A stretch of DNA of 64,000 nucleotides from assembly GCA_026874595.1 (NCBI GenBank), contig CM049314.1, forward strand, positions 59,189,300 to 59,253,299, written 5' to 3'. A program made the translations under genes and the position numbers. The notes beneath the pieces are model-generated. The model was not told the origin of the DNA and searched no databases. It worked only from the letters and a program-made list of their open reading frames with translations. The first letter of the stretch is position 1; each line of letters opens with the position of its first letter. Source of the stretch: Sipunculus nudus. Taxonomy: Eukaryota > Annelida > Sipuncula > Golfingiida > Sipunculidae. Shown here piece by piece: positions 47,159 to 58,103 of the stretch.

Positions 47159-49003
47159 CACTGAAAATCAAAAATGTGTACGGGAACACATTTAGCGTGT
47201 TCCGGAACTCAAACACATCAAATTTTGCTGTGTATGAGGCATTAAATGTGTTTCGTTTAGTCAGAACACACTCACTGTGTTACCAAACGCATTATTCCGC
47301 TCAAACACATCTGTTTTCCAAAATGTGTTTGGAAATGTGTTTGGGAACACATCTACTGTGTTTGAGTATGTGTTTCAAAACACATGTAATGTGTATGCGC
47401 CTTTCCCCGAGAGGGAGTTGGTTGTCACGTGATACATAACCGCCAAATTCAAAAACAGTCTGGTCTTTGTTCGGGTGGCCCATCATCTCAGCAGACATAA
47501 CTGGCAGAGTACATGCTGCAAGGTCTGAGGTAAGTTAAGAATGTATTGTTTTTTCAAAATCGGCTATATGTGGAATGTCTTAATTATATGTACAGTCAGT
47601 AAGAGCACTGAGTGTTAATTATCCAGATTTAGATGATGATGCCTGCATTGCATGCCTGCCTGACTGCGACATTGCCCCTAAAATAATATGTATACAGTCA
47701 TGCAGTTTACAAGGAATGTGCAAGGAGATTTATATTATACATGTATATAACATATTTTTGTCGTACTTAACAACTTAACATTACCAAAGACGTTATTATT
47801 ATATAATTCCAACTGTTCACTGTATATGCATGTGTATGCATGCAGGGCCATGCACAAAGTTCATGAAGCTTCGCTCAGTACAGGGCACATGTAACAACTG
47901 CTGATAAGACAGCAGGCAGCTTGTTGTAGAACAGGGTCAGGTTTGTAACCCTATAAGGTTGTCACAGTCACAGCGTGCTTTTATACAGCCACACTCTTGT
48001 TATGTTGGTGACTTAGCTACATATATGCCCCCCCCCCCCACCCGAGTAGTAAATGCTAATATACAACTGCACAATGTTTCATGCCTGTTTGTTTTTTTTT
48101 AAATTTCTTATACGTTCGTTTTCTTATTTTATAGGACTTAAGCCCACCCAAGTCTTTATGCTCTTCAAGAAGAGGAGCGAAATGAGGCTGTCTCAAGACT
48201 GCTGATGATCCAATTAAGAGAGCTACATCATAGATGAATGCACAATTACTCCAGACTCATTGAACTTATATTTACCATATATTATGACATTTCGGCAACT
48301 TGCACTCTACATATATTCCCCATTTCTGTATATTATAGTATGTGCATCACTTGGTTTAGTTATAATCTGGGGTGTTTTTCTCAGATTCTTGGCCTGCATA
48401 CTACAGAAAAACATCATTAGAGACCTGTGTCTCTGTATTCAATAAGGACAAGGACTATAATATATTTTTTTCATAAACTGAATAAATATACGGTGAAAAT
48501 ATTATGATAAATGGTTCAAATTTGTGTAACTGCTTTTGTTATTTGTTTTCTGTGTTACAGGTGAATATGCAGCTGAATTATATGGATTAGATACTTTTAT
48601 TCCTTACTTATTCCAGTCTCAAGACCAGGCAAGCTACATGTATTTGGAACTTTTGCAGAACACATTTTAGCACATTCAGAACACATCAAATGCGTTTCAG
48701 AACACATTTATATTATCATACACATTTACTGTGTTTCCGTACACATTTAATGCCTCGTCCCAGATACAACTCTCTAACACATCTCTATGTGTTTCCAAAC
48801 ACATGTGTGTGTTCCGAAACACGTCTATGTGTGTTCCGAAACACATTTATATGTGTTCCCAAACACATTTATGATGTGTTACAAAACACATTAAATTTAT
48901 CATACACATTAATGTGTTTCTGTACACATTTTAATGCCTCATCTCAGATACAAGTCTCGTACACATTTAAATGTGTTCCTAAACACATTTTTGGTTTTCA
49001 GTG
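47159..49003. mobile_element. 1845-bp CACTG...CAGTG transposon inside an exon (EnSpm/CACTA-like)
   Basis: The left end is CACTGAAAATCAAAAATGTG; the right end in reverse complement is CACTGAAAACCAAAAATGTG. Both ends continue as long inverted arms (250-350 bases) made of ACACATTT/AAATGTGT motifs, including a mirrored GAGGCATTAAATGTG. TT flanks both sides (47157-47158 and 49004-49005). Removing the element and one TT gives CTT|GTG, restoring FQLVADGRYG. The interior has good splice-like sites (GAG|GTAAGT at 47529, acceptors ending at 48134 and 48560) but no transposase. CACTG ends with a 2-bp duplication are best matched by animal EnSpm/CACTA elements. Confidence 0.88.
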
Positions 49004-49005
49004 TT

Positions 49006-49083
49006 GTGGCAGATGGGAGATATGGACGAAGACTAGGAAACAGCAGCAAATGGAAAGGAATGATGGGAGAAGTTATCGTCGAG
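49006..49083 (+). pseudogene. iGluR exon 3, part b (S1)
   Basis: Reads VADGRYGRR and KWKGMMGEVIVE, then a donor GAG|GTAAAG. It is in frame with the part ending at 47158 once the insertion is ignored. TTTTCAG at the element's end directly abuts this piece and could act as a cryptic acceptor. Confidence 0.9.
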
Positions 49084-49349
49084 GTAAAGTTCTTTACCAT
49101 ATGTAAATGGATATGTTTTACATGCTTTAAATAATGTGATATATGGTTGTTTTATTATTCCTGATATAAAGCAGAGAACCAGGGAGCGAGAAAGAGGATA
49201 AACATTGAAAATTAGGGAAGGAATTCGGGGAGAAAAGAGAAGCATACAGACAGACAAACACATAGTGAGCGATTGGCGAAGAAAGGAGAAACAGGGAGAC
49301 AGAGACAGACAGACAAAGATTAAGACAGAGAGAGACATAGACAGAGGAT

Positions 49350-49352
49350 TAG

Positions 49353-49396
<44 letters not shown>

Positions 49397-49398
49397 AT
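49350..49398. repeat. (GA)n microsatellite in intron 3
   Basis: About 40 bases of GA inside a longer purine-rich stretch (49160-49420). The open frames on either strand are low-complexity shadows. Confidence 0.93.
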
Positions 49399-49488
49399 TT
49401 AGGGTAAGATAGAGAGAGAATCAATGACGATTATGACAGATGATGATGATGATGATGACAGTCCTCTATTTTTGCCTGTTTCTGTCAG

Positions 49489-49698
49489 AAAGCGGACATC
49501 GCTGCCGCTCCACTGACTGTCACAGCTGAACGAGAAAAGTACGTGAACTTCATCCGTCCGTTTGAGAACGTCGGTGTGACCGTGCTTGTACAGAAAATGT
49601 ACTTCACGAGGCATTTTAAGAATTCGCCGATTGGCTTTGATATTTTCCGGCCACTCATGCCGGAAGTGTATGGACTGGTGACCCTTTTCACTTTAATA
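49489..49698 (+). pseudogene. iGluR exon 4: end of S1 and start of M1
   Basis: Acceptor TTCTGTCAG, donor ATA|GTGAGT. Reads KADIAAAPLTVTAEREKYVN then FIRPFENVGVTVLVQK. The PLT and Arg that grip glutamate's carboxylate are intact. FDIFRPLMPEVYGLVTLFTL starts the first membrane helix. The exon itself is undamaged. Confidence 0.93.
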
Positions 49699-50159
49699 GT
49701 GAGTTTTCATTCGGTTCTTTCGAATACAAAGGTAACTCGTATGAATATTGCTTATGACTAGACAAAAAAAGATTCTTTAATTTTAAAATTAATCACTGAT
49801 ATATGCACTTTTGTAAGGGAAACCTTGGTGGTCTTTTACTAAGGAAATATTATCTGATTTCATATGGTGTGCATATCTTTGCTAAAACATTTGGAGTTCG
49901 ATCCGTATTTATATCTCGCATTGGGGGGAGTTATTAACTCTATTTGTGTTGTAAAGTTCATTTTCTTATATTATTTACTACAAGTATAATTACGTTTTTT
50001 ATTATGTATTTTTATGTTTATTTTTATTAGTATTATTTAATGATCAGTATTATTACTATTATTGTATATTTCATTATCATAATTGTTATCATGATCATCA
50101 TCTTATTATATTATTATTGTTGTTGTATTTTGTTACCATTGTTATTATCATCATCATAA

Positions 50160-50184
50160 TATTATTATTAGTAGTAGTAATACT

Positions 50185-50238
<54 letters not shown>

Positions 50239-50322
50239 TTTAATTATCCTTTATTGTGCATTAATGATGATTGATGATTGTTATTATTATTAATATTATT
50301 ATTATTATCATTATTATTATTA
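50160..50322. repeat. (TTA)n microsatellite in intron 4
   Basis: ATT/TTA trinucleotides in two blocks (about 50190-50240 and 50280-50320), running to within 8 bases of the exon 5 acceptor. Confidence 0.93.
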
Positions 50323-50329
50323 TAAACAG

Positions 50330-50477
50330 ACGGCACTCCTGCTGTGGGTGATGAACCGGTTTAACCCGTATGAGTGGGGAGGTCGATGCAGAATGGGACT
50401 TGCAGATCGCGCCGAAGCGGAGAATTTCAATGTGCGTGGCTCCCTCTGGTTCGTGTTTACAACACTACAGTGGCAAG
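50330..50477 (+). pseudogene. iGluR exon 5: M1 end and pore loop
   Basis: Acceptor TATAAACAG, donor CAAG|GTGGGT. Reads LLLWVMNRFNPYEW, then GSLWFVFTTLQWQG. Aligned with SLWFxLGAFMQQG of AMPA receptors, the selectivity (Q/R) position carries Trp, and GAF is replaced by TTL. The exon is open throughout. Confidence 0.93.
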
Positions 50478-51064
50478 GTGGGTGACACATTGATCATTTT
50501 CAAGAACTCTCATAATATAAGAGTGTGTATTATTAAATCATAGAAACAAGGTGGTGGCACGTGTGTTCCCCGCTGTTTCTACATCACACTGCGCAGAATC
50601 CGAATCACAAGAGAATGACTGTAAACAATGAACAGTCATAGTTTTAATTTTGAAGGTATGGACTATTTTTATGGACTTTTATTTGAAATGTAATTTTAAC
50701 CAGTTTATAACATCTAATTGGTCTGTAATATTATTCTGGTAAACGCACATTTATTCCATATGGGCTATAATTGGGGAATTGCTAGTGCAGCAAGTCAAGT
50801 GCCTGTGAACCAACCACATGATTTATCTGTTGGTCATCATGTACGCATGTACTTTGTTTACTGACAACTTGAAGATAAACAAGACCATACATCTTGCACA
50901 GACGCATTATGAGATCCATTCTTGGTTTTACACTATCTCGGCCCTTCTCGAAAATAATTCTGATCCGTTATCAAGATTTTAAGGGAATATGAAATATTAT
51001 ATTCTAGTTCATATTCATTCGCAAGATGGCAGCAGTTAGATGATCTGCAGGCTCTGTTTGGTTA

Positions 51065-51067
<3 letters not shown>

Positions 51068-51130
<63 letters not shown>
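51068..51130. repeat. (TA)n microsatellite in intron 5
   Basis: About 62 bases of TA. Intron 4 also holds a long (TTA)n tract (about 50160-50322) ending just before the exon 5 acceptor. Confidence 0.95.
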
Positions 51131-51133
<3 letters not shown>

Positions 51134-51434
51134 CTGACTGGGATATTTCGGTACTAGGTCCATTTTGAAATGCATGACCAAGTGTTTGACTATAATCCAA
51201 TTCTAATGTCTTTAACTGGACCATTTTCAAAAGAATTTGTGTAAATGTTAAATTTCTTTAGCGCTACATGACCTGAATCAAAATGAAATGTGATTTAACT
51301 TTGATAATCTGTCACACAATATTACTGAACCCCATCTCTTTCTAATTTTCACGCAATCTAATTATTATTATTGAGACTGGTAAATGGCCGTCATTTCAAA
51401 AGTCAATCGTAATGATCATATGGGGATTTTTTTC

Positions 51435-51710
51435 CAGGTACCCACAACGATTGTCTAACCAATTAATTGTCACGTTTGCACCGGGACCGGGTTATTGTAA
51501 GTTCCGGCTTAGAAATAACTGTTATTCTAAATTCGAATAGACCATACGACCATTTTTATCCCTCGCCGTCTCCGAACCCGCCACGATTTTCTAACCACTT
51601 AAATGTCAGTTTGCGCATGGACTGTGAACATAGTATGTTTCTGCTTAGAAATCACAAGTATTCTAAATTCAGACAGACCATACGACCATTTTTGTCCCTC
51701 GCTGTCGCCG
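51435..51710. repeat. Tandem dimer of ~135 bases in intron 5
   Basis: Two diverged units share ACGATT-TCTAACCA, TTCTAAATTC and AGACCATACGACCATTTTT, then TCCCTCGC. An open frame crosses both units on the plus strand but has no domain; it is a repeat shadow. Confidence 0.75.
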
Positions 51711-52194
51711 AAGAACTTGCGTTAGTCCGAGATATAGTATTAGGCTAATAACTTGAAGGAAATGTCATATATTTACCATAAATGCACCATTTATGCATCA
51801 CACAAGGTGCTAGTTTAAATTCGAATCTGGATGCAATCTGGCTAATATGATGTTAGCTCAGTATCTAATAAGAAATTAGAGGCACAGTCACCATCGATTG
51901 ACCAATCATGCATCGCATATAAGTCAATTAACCTCGAACACGGATAACCTTGCTGCAGTTCTTCAGGTCACATTGTCATTATTGGTTGTTACTTAATTAC
52001 ACTGATCAGTCCATTAAAAGTGTTTCTTGACCAAATATTCAAAATCTTTCGTGAAGCTGACTCTATAATAGACTGGATAGAAACCAGATCTGTTCTACAG
52101 ATCAACGTATATTGTGGTAATTTAAAACTTAATTTTTTTTGTGATTTTATAATTTCCTTTTTTCCGGGAAAAATCCTACACCTGTGCTAGTTTA

Positions 52195-52386
52195 CAGTAG
52201 AACCTCCGAACAGGAGAACCTACGAATTACGGACACTGACGGGACCGGACATTTTGTCCGCAATAGGGAGGGTTCCCGTTAAGGGAGGTTATAGATTTCG
52301 GGGCCTATTTCAAGGAATTGCCCATATGTGTCCGTAAATAGGAGGTGCTCTCATTACAGCGGTGCCTGTAAGGAGAGGTTCCAGTG
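52195..52386. mobile_element. 192-bp Tc1/mariner-like MITE ending at a splice acceptor
   Basis: The left end is CAGTAGAACCTC and the right end, in reverse complement, CACTGGAACCTC; both are flanked by TA (52193-52194, 52387-52388). TA duplications and CAGTRGAACCTC ends are usual for Tc1/mariner-type MITEs. The element stops only 8 bases before the AG of the exon 6 acceptor (TATATTGTAG), so it has replaced the normal upstream pyrimidine tract. A fragment with the same end (CAGTGGAACCTGCC) lies at 54357 in intron 7. Confidence 0.75.
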
Positions 52387-52396
52387 TATATTGTAG

Positions 52397-52612
52397 GTTA
52401 CGACCGGGCTCCAAGATCTCTGGCTTCTAAACTGATCTCGTGTTTCTGGTTAGTGTTTGCGACGGTGACGCTGGTCACCTACACGGGAAGTCTGATGAAC
52501 CACCTGTACTGGGCCAGTAACGTAAAAGGCGTCGATCCGTTCAAACCGCCATTCCGTGATCTGAATGAAGCATCTCGTTAGATGAGGCACCTACGACTAC
52601 GGTTCAATCAAA
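52397..52612 (+). pseudogene. iGluR exon 6: M3, with frameshift
   Basis: Reads GYDRAPRSLASKLISCFWLV, then FATVTLVTYTGSLMNHLYW. The usual SYTANLAAF gate motif is TYTGSLMNH. The frame then fails: TAG at 52579, while GTYDYGSIK before the donor (AAA|GTAAGC) lies in another frame that has a TGA just upstream. The net shift is one base between LNEAS and GTYDYG. A partial copy of this exon end follows at about 52691-52760. Confidence 0.9.
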
Positions 52613-52760
52613 GTAAGCATTTTTTCATTATACAGTAAATACTCGTTAATCCGAACACCCGATATCCGTTGGTGACCAGAACCTCTCGTTTGCTCAGGCA
52701 CATACGACTTAGGTTCAATCAGAGTGAGCATTACCTTCAGTATACAGTAAATACTCGTTT
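52580..52760. repeat. 111-bp tandem duplication of the exon 6 end
   Basis: The segment from CTCGTT through GGCAC-TACGACT-GGTTCAATCA, the donor site and TATACAGTAAATACTCGTT is repeated 111 bases downstream with about 15-20% divergence. The second copy reads GGCACATACGACTTAGG and lacks the TGA of the first. Confidence 0.8.
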
Positions 52761-53404
52761 TTAAAAGCATGTAATATAATTTAATATAGTATATATACAT
52801 GTATATGTTTACTGTTGTGGGACACATATTCCAGTAATATCGATTGGACAAAAGTATTTAGTGACAACCGAAATAAATCGAAAGGATAGGTTTTATAATC
52901 CGTTGTTTAGCTACAGTAATAATATAAAAGTTATCATGATTTCTATGACCTGATGTCCGTGACATTTTGGGCTGCCTTAATATTTAATAGGACGATCTTT
53001 ATTAAATGTTGTTCATGAAAAGCAGAACGTTAAATATAATTATGTATTTTTTTTATAAAATTGTTTTATAATAAAGCGGGCTGTCTGAAAAATGGACGGA
53101 GCAATCTATTTAAAATGGTCTTCATGAGAATATGGGTGTGTTTATCCTGCACTTATCCAAATAAATGAATATATAGCCTTGATGTAAAATTAATTCTAAT
53201 TTTTATTCTAATTTCCTCTATGTAATTAATGAATCTGTGAGTGTATGGCTCATTAAAATATGAAAAATATCTCTGTATATTTCGTTATAAGGCTAATATG
53301 AACTTCAATCTCTACTTTTTTGGGTACTGATTTGAAATGTTGTATCCGGTAAAACGTTATTTATGAGCGAATAATGAAACATATAGCTATTTCTACATTA
53401 ACAG

Positions 53405-53674
53405 GGCGGGAAAACGGAATATATTTTGAAAAATATGGCGAGGGGCAGTATGCATGACGGCATGAGGCATTATTGGTACATAAACGAGGCCAAGGATCTG
53501 TTTCCTAAATCAATGAGCGAAGGACTGAAGAAAGTCCGACAGGGAAAATACGCCCTCATTGTGGAGACACCGTCCGCAAACCTTGAGGTTGGGAAACTCC
53601 CTTGTGATCTGACAACATTTGGGGAGATTATGCATCCTGGAAGCTACGCAATGGCGGTTTCTACGAAATTTCAG
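53405..53674 (+). pseudogene. iGluR exon 7: S2
   Basis: Acceptor TTAACAG, donor CAG|GTAAAA. It includes KTEYILKNM, MHDGMRHYWYI and YALIVETPSANLEVGKLPCD, the last carrying the S2 Glu (VET) that binds the ligand amine and the conserved Cys. TFGEIMHPGSYAMAVSTKF completes the lobe. It is intact over 90 codons. Confidence 0.93.
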
Positions 53675-54458
53675 GTAAAAAACTTTAGGCTGAGGACTTT
53701 ACACCACAAAGACATCCTAGCCTTAAATCAATTTATCGGTTATCATATCCCCAGATTGGAAGTCTTTCATATATCTTAGGATACATATCAGCTCACTAAA
53801 CTACATGAAATACCAAACCATCCAGTTTTTTTGTCCTTTTGTAAAAGTATCTACTAACAAGGGCCGTGGTAATGTTAAGTCTAAATCAGTGTTTTCGCCA
53901 AGGAATATCTGGAAATATAGGTCTCATTTATCAGGTTTTCATCTATGAGAAGTCCTGTAGGTCCCTTTCACTATGTTAAAATTGATATTCGTAGGTCTTG
54001 ATTTAAATCAGCCCCAGTTACAAACGTTAAACGTTAATATAAATATGCTGGCTGACACCTACCATTTTACAAACTTTCGCAATATGAAATATATATAAAA
54101 GTGAAAATTTATATAGGAAAATATTGAAATTTGTCGACTGTTGATGACTGAATTAACCAAAATTATTTATTAAAAAATATGCTTTTTTTCCACTTATATG
54201 TGAAGAAAGAAAAAGGTACTTTGTGAAAAAAATGAGAGCGACATGTCCCTCTGTTCCTCCCTAAAACAAATCCTTGTCCCCTAAAGTTAATCCAAAAATG
54301 CAGACCTACAATTTTTTTGTGTGTGGCCTGATTCCGAATATACAAAATATATATACAGTGGAACCTGCCTTATAAGAACACGTGCATTAAGACCGGGTTT
54401 GGAATTTATCGATGGGTGGTCTTACTACACAGTAAGGAAATAAAATTTTCTTCTATAG

Positions 54459-54734
54459 GACATCGAGCGCTTCCACATAGCCATTATGTCATTACACGAA
54501 TCGGGGGACATCCAGAGGCTGCAGGCAAAATGGTGGAAGTACAACAGTGCCTGCTGGAACGTAACAAAGGCTCAAAAGAACTCCTTGATGACCATGTATT
54601 ACAACCTGGCAAATTCTCCTTAACGTGTGGGGCTCGGTAACTTCTGGGGACCACTGGTATTGATGGCCGCCGGGATGGTTTTTGGTATCATCGTCGCCGT
54701 CATTGAAGTTCTATATTACAAACAACGGGGCAGG
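54459..54734 (+). pseudogene. iGluR exon 8: end of S2 and M4, with nonsense codon
   Basis: Acceptor TTCTATAG, donor AGG|GTAAGC. Reads MSLHESGDIQRLQAKWWKY, then NLANSP, an in-frame TAA at 54621-54623, then RVGLGNFWGPLVLMAAGM and FGIIVAVIEVLYY (M4). Frame and residues continue normally past the TAA, so it is a point lesion that would delete M4 and the tail. Confidence 0.93.
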
Positions 54735-55230
54735 GTAAGCGTTTTGACTAAATTAGCAAAATTGATATCATCATTAACTATGTTATCATGATAATAATAT
54801 TTAATTTAAAGTATTGATAATTTTATGTCTATCATCATCTGCTATTGATGTCGTATAATCATCATATAATCATCATCTTCTTTATCTTCATCATCACCAT
54901 CATTATCGTCTTCATCATATTCTTCTTCTACTCCCCTTTCTTACAAAGAATTGTTAAAATATTTGTTATAGAGTAAGAAGTTTGATATTTTACACATGAT
55001 TATTATAACAAGTGTGCGCATGTTGCGTATGTAAAACAAATAATTTGCAATGAATTTATGACCAGTGAAAGATTAATATAAGCCCAAGCTGTATTGACAA
55101 ATTTGCCTTATTTTTTTTCTACAATAAAATATTGATAAAATAAGCATGTAGTCCAACTATATTTTTTGTTATCAAATTGAAATTTCTGTATCAATCTTCT
55201 ATTTTTTAATAAAGTAATCTTATATTTCAG

Positions 55231-55449
55231 TACCATGCCAGCAACCGCCCTGGTGGTCAACAGCTTACCAACAAAATGGACGAAGATGATGAGAGGATGT
55301 AGGATCTGCGCATGCGCATCAAGCGTCACGGAAGCACAGGCACAACAAGGGTAGACTGGTCCTCCGCTCTTTCCGTGGCTTTCAGGAAAATAGCGAAGGA
55401 TTTGTCTTCACTTCACGGCATCATACAGAATCCAACCTTAAAACAGTAA
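55231..55449 (+). pseudogene. iGluR exon 9: cytoplasmic tail
   Basis: Acceptor TATATTTCAG. It starts YHASNRPGGQQLTNKMDEDD and reaches a TAG at 55300. The same frame then stays open for 48 codons (KRHGSTGTTRVDWSSALSVA...) to a TAA at 55447. The long in-frame continuation and its basic, helix-like character suggest the TAG is a lesion and the TAA is the original stop. Confidence 0.75.
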
Positions 55450-58100
55450 CTAATGAATTTACAACCCTTCAGCAGAGTAACCATGTTTATGTCATATTCA
55501 AGTTCAACTTTTTCAGTTTAATTCTCTAAGGGACAATCACTTCAGTATTTATATACTAGTATGCCGTGTCTGTCATCTACATCGTGGCCATGACTATAGA
55601 CTACTTTTAAACCGCTTTGGTTTACCTGAAAGTTCTATTTGTCCAATGGGTCATTAAATAGAACGATGCTTTGCTTGTTAGAAGGATCCATAAATCTGAA
55701 TACTTTGATCTAAATTTTAGTTAATACACGTACTTATTTTTTAGATATGGGCGCTAATGTATATCCAGGTTCACAAGACATTTATACCATGTTAGAAGAT
55801 CTTTGTTTGTTTATTTAAAAGGCAGTTCTTTGAAAGTATAGTCTGTACTTGGGTCTTACATATAAGATTAAAGGGTAATTGGTCAGTTATTCCGGACAAT
55901 AACTGTGGATTCTTATAACTATGGGTTTTTATTTTCGTGGAATTGGTGGTTGACTTTTATCCACGAAATTAAAAACCCAACGATCATTAAGTTTGATGGT
56001 CAATTTTTTGAAAGTCCGCCGTCCCTGTTTGCATATTGAGTTATAACATCGTGATTGCCCACTGTCATCGTCCATGTTATCAGTGGTATTGGTCAATAAA
56101 ACGCGCAGATAGCGATTTGTAGACTAAATATATTTTAAAAAATACGTAATAAATTTTATTTTGTTGGTAAAGACATTCAGTTCTTCCTTAGGTTGAGTAA
56201 ATGACCCAATATTTCAGACATGTCGGACTTGCAGCTTGTACCAGTGACGGTTTGAATGTGCGTCTGCACTACCTTACACTGGTGGGTGTGGACTTGCTCT
56301 CTCTCTCATATTTTCTCGCTAAATGTCATTTTACACTGCTCGTCGTATTTATTTGTTTGTTAGAGTAATGCCATTTTTAAATTGAATAAACCACAGTAGA
56401 CACTGGTATTTGTTTATGAATCATGTTAGATACCGGTATTGACAAGCTTAGCCGACCCGCAGCTGATGCGGCCGAGTGACGGAGTAACGGTCCCTCTACA
56501 TGGTTGCTTGCGCAAGTACCGTGTGATGTTGGGAATAAACATACAACTGCACCCTGTAAACAAGGAAACACCACCCTATAGCTGTATCCCATTAAATACT
56601 GGCCAAACAATAAGAGCTAAACCGTGAGTTAATCTAGTTAGTCCCCGGGCTGCATGAAGAGTCACGGTCAGCTGAGCACAATTTTGAGCGGGGCCCAGAA
56701 ATATTAAAATATCTCCTTTTTTTTCAAAAGGCCTCGTTTCTACGAATATTTAGGTTATGCTACCTTTAGGAAATCATATCTTGAATACATAGCTTGTTCA
56801 TTTTAGATTTGACCATAGACTGAAATTATTATAAGGACATCCGATCGAGACCTCTTTTTGACATATCCCTTGCTCATACCCATTTATGACAATAAGCAAA
56901 ATATGCTAATATGCGGGATTCGATAAAGGCGAGTTTCAAGAATGAAGCGCCTTTTTAACTAAAACTTTGTCATTATATAAAATGGGCATTTACAAGGATA
57001 ATGATAATACGATACTCAAAGGCAAAATACATTTATTCCACGGTCAACCCCGTTGTGTCCGGTCACTATGCATATAAAAACTCTTTTTATAAGTATTGTC
57101 ATATAACTGTCTATTATCTAATGTTGCGTACCGACAGCTGAATGCCATAGTATAGGCATGGTGAATTGGCCCGTATTGGCTGAGAAGAAATCGGAATAAC
57201 GCTCTTGATTGACCACGCAAAATCGGTCAATTATATTTGGATTCAGGAAATGTTTATCCTTAGATGTAAGTTTTAACTTTTTTCACATTTCTGGAAATGG
57301 ATGCGGGTCCTCAATCTTTTTTACCTGTTAACATGTAACTAATAAATGCGTCTTTGTCTATTAATATCGACTCGTAGGTGCCATATGCTGATACACGGAG
57401 GATTACAGTGATTGTATGTAGTCAATTATACAGATAATTTTCAACTAAGACAAATACATCTTTACATGTATGATTGTTATAATATTTTGACACATAAAGA
57501 ACACATGTAGTCGCAAATATCCAATTCGTGCCGTCGTTTGTAAAACTTGTTAAATTAATTGTTTGTAACGTCCAGTTTGTGTGTAATGTCAGTTTGAAAC
57601 ATATTTTAATTGTCAACTTGAGAATGTGCAGTTTGATTTGTTAATTTCTTTTCCATAGTTCGGTGTAAAAATGAAGTCAGAAATATATTTTAGTTTTCAA
57701 ATAGTGATACTAAATAAATATGCAAGGTTAAACCTAATACTCTAAAATGCATAATTTAATTGTAATTTTTTTGCATTGTTAGGCTGTTCCATAGTATCCG
57801 TTGCATATATAAGATTAGCACTACCATATTTTTGTGATAATTTAGATGGCACAGTTTCCTTTGATAATTCATACATGCAGATTTAATATTTTGGTTAGAT
57901 TCTTGTCAGAGCAACCTTTAGAGTATAAATGTAAAATTCGTTTTATATGGTACATCCTGTCCATACGTTGACATGCTGTGGATAGAACATAGTTAAAGAT
58001 TATTTTAAAAAGTCTCCGCTTCCGGTCGCTCCCTCATGGCCTGAGGCCTGTTTCTCATCTGGGTGTCAGATGAAATGTATCGATCTTTCCATAAACTGAC
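55450..58100. other. Downstream of the receptor gene, nothing recognised
   Basis: AT-rich sequence with short unsupported frames. No further exon, RNA gene or structured repeat was found. Confidence 0.5.
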
Positions 58101-58103
58101 AGA

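Larger units (their letters stand above)
43787..55449 (+). pseudogene. Ionotropic glutamate receptor without N-terminal domain, broken
   Basis: Nine exons with GT-AG borders: 43787-43862, 45110-45183, 47018-47158 joined to 49006-49083 (split by a transposon), 49489-49698, 50330-50477, 52397-52612, 53405-53674, 54459-54734, 55231-55449. They encode about 570 residues: signal-like peptide, S1, M1, re-entrant pore, M3, S2, M4 and cytoplasmic tail. An intact version would be a ligand-gated cation channel of the plasma membrane. Ligand contacts survive (APLTVTAER Arg; IVET Glu in S2). There is no room for the usual ~400-residue amino-terminal domain. Lesions: start ATT, 1.85-kb insertion, exon 6 frameshift and TGA, TAA at 54621, TAG at 55300. 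A null haplotype of a live gene is an alternative to a fixed pseudogene. Confidence 0.88.

Noticed and set aside
47086-49106. Frames of 117 and 138 codons inside and across the CACTG element
   Set aside because: They consist of the ACACATTT arm repeats and run out of frame into receptor exon 3b; no transposase motif is present.
49033-49402. Leu/Ser-rich minus-strand frame and Arg/Glu-rich plus-strand frame
   Set aside because: Both are translations of the (GA)n purine tract in intron 3.
51467-51748. 93-codon frame in intron 5
   Set aside because: It spans a tandem dimer and shows no domain; the exon map skips it.
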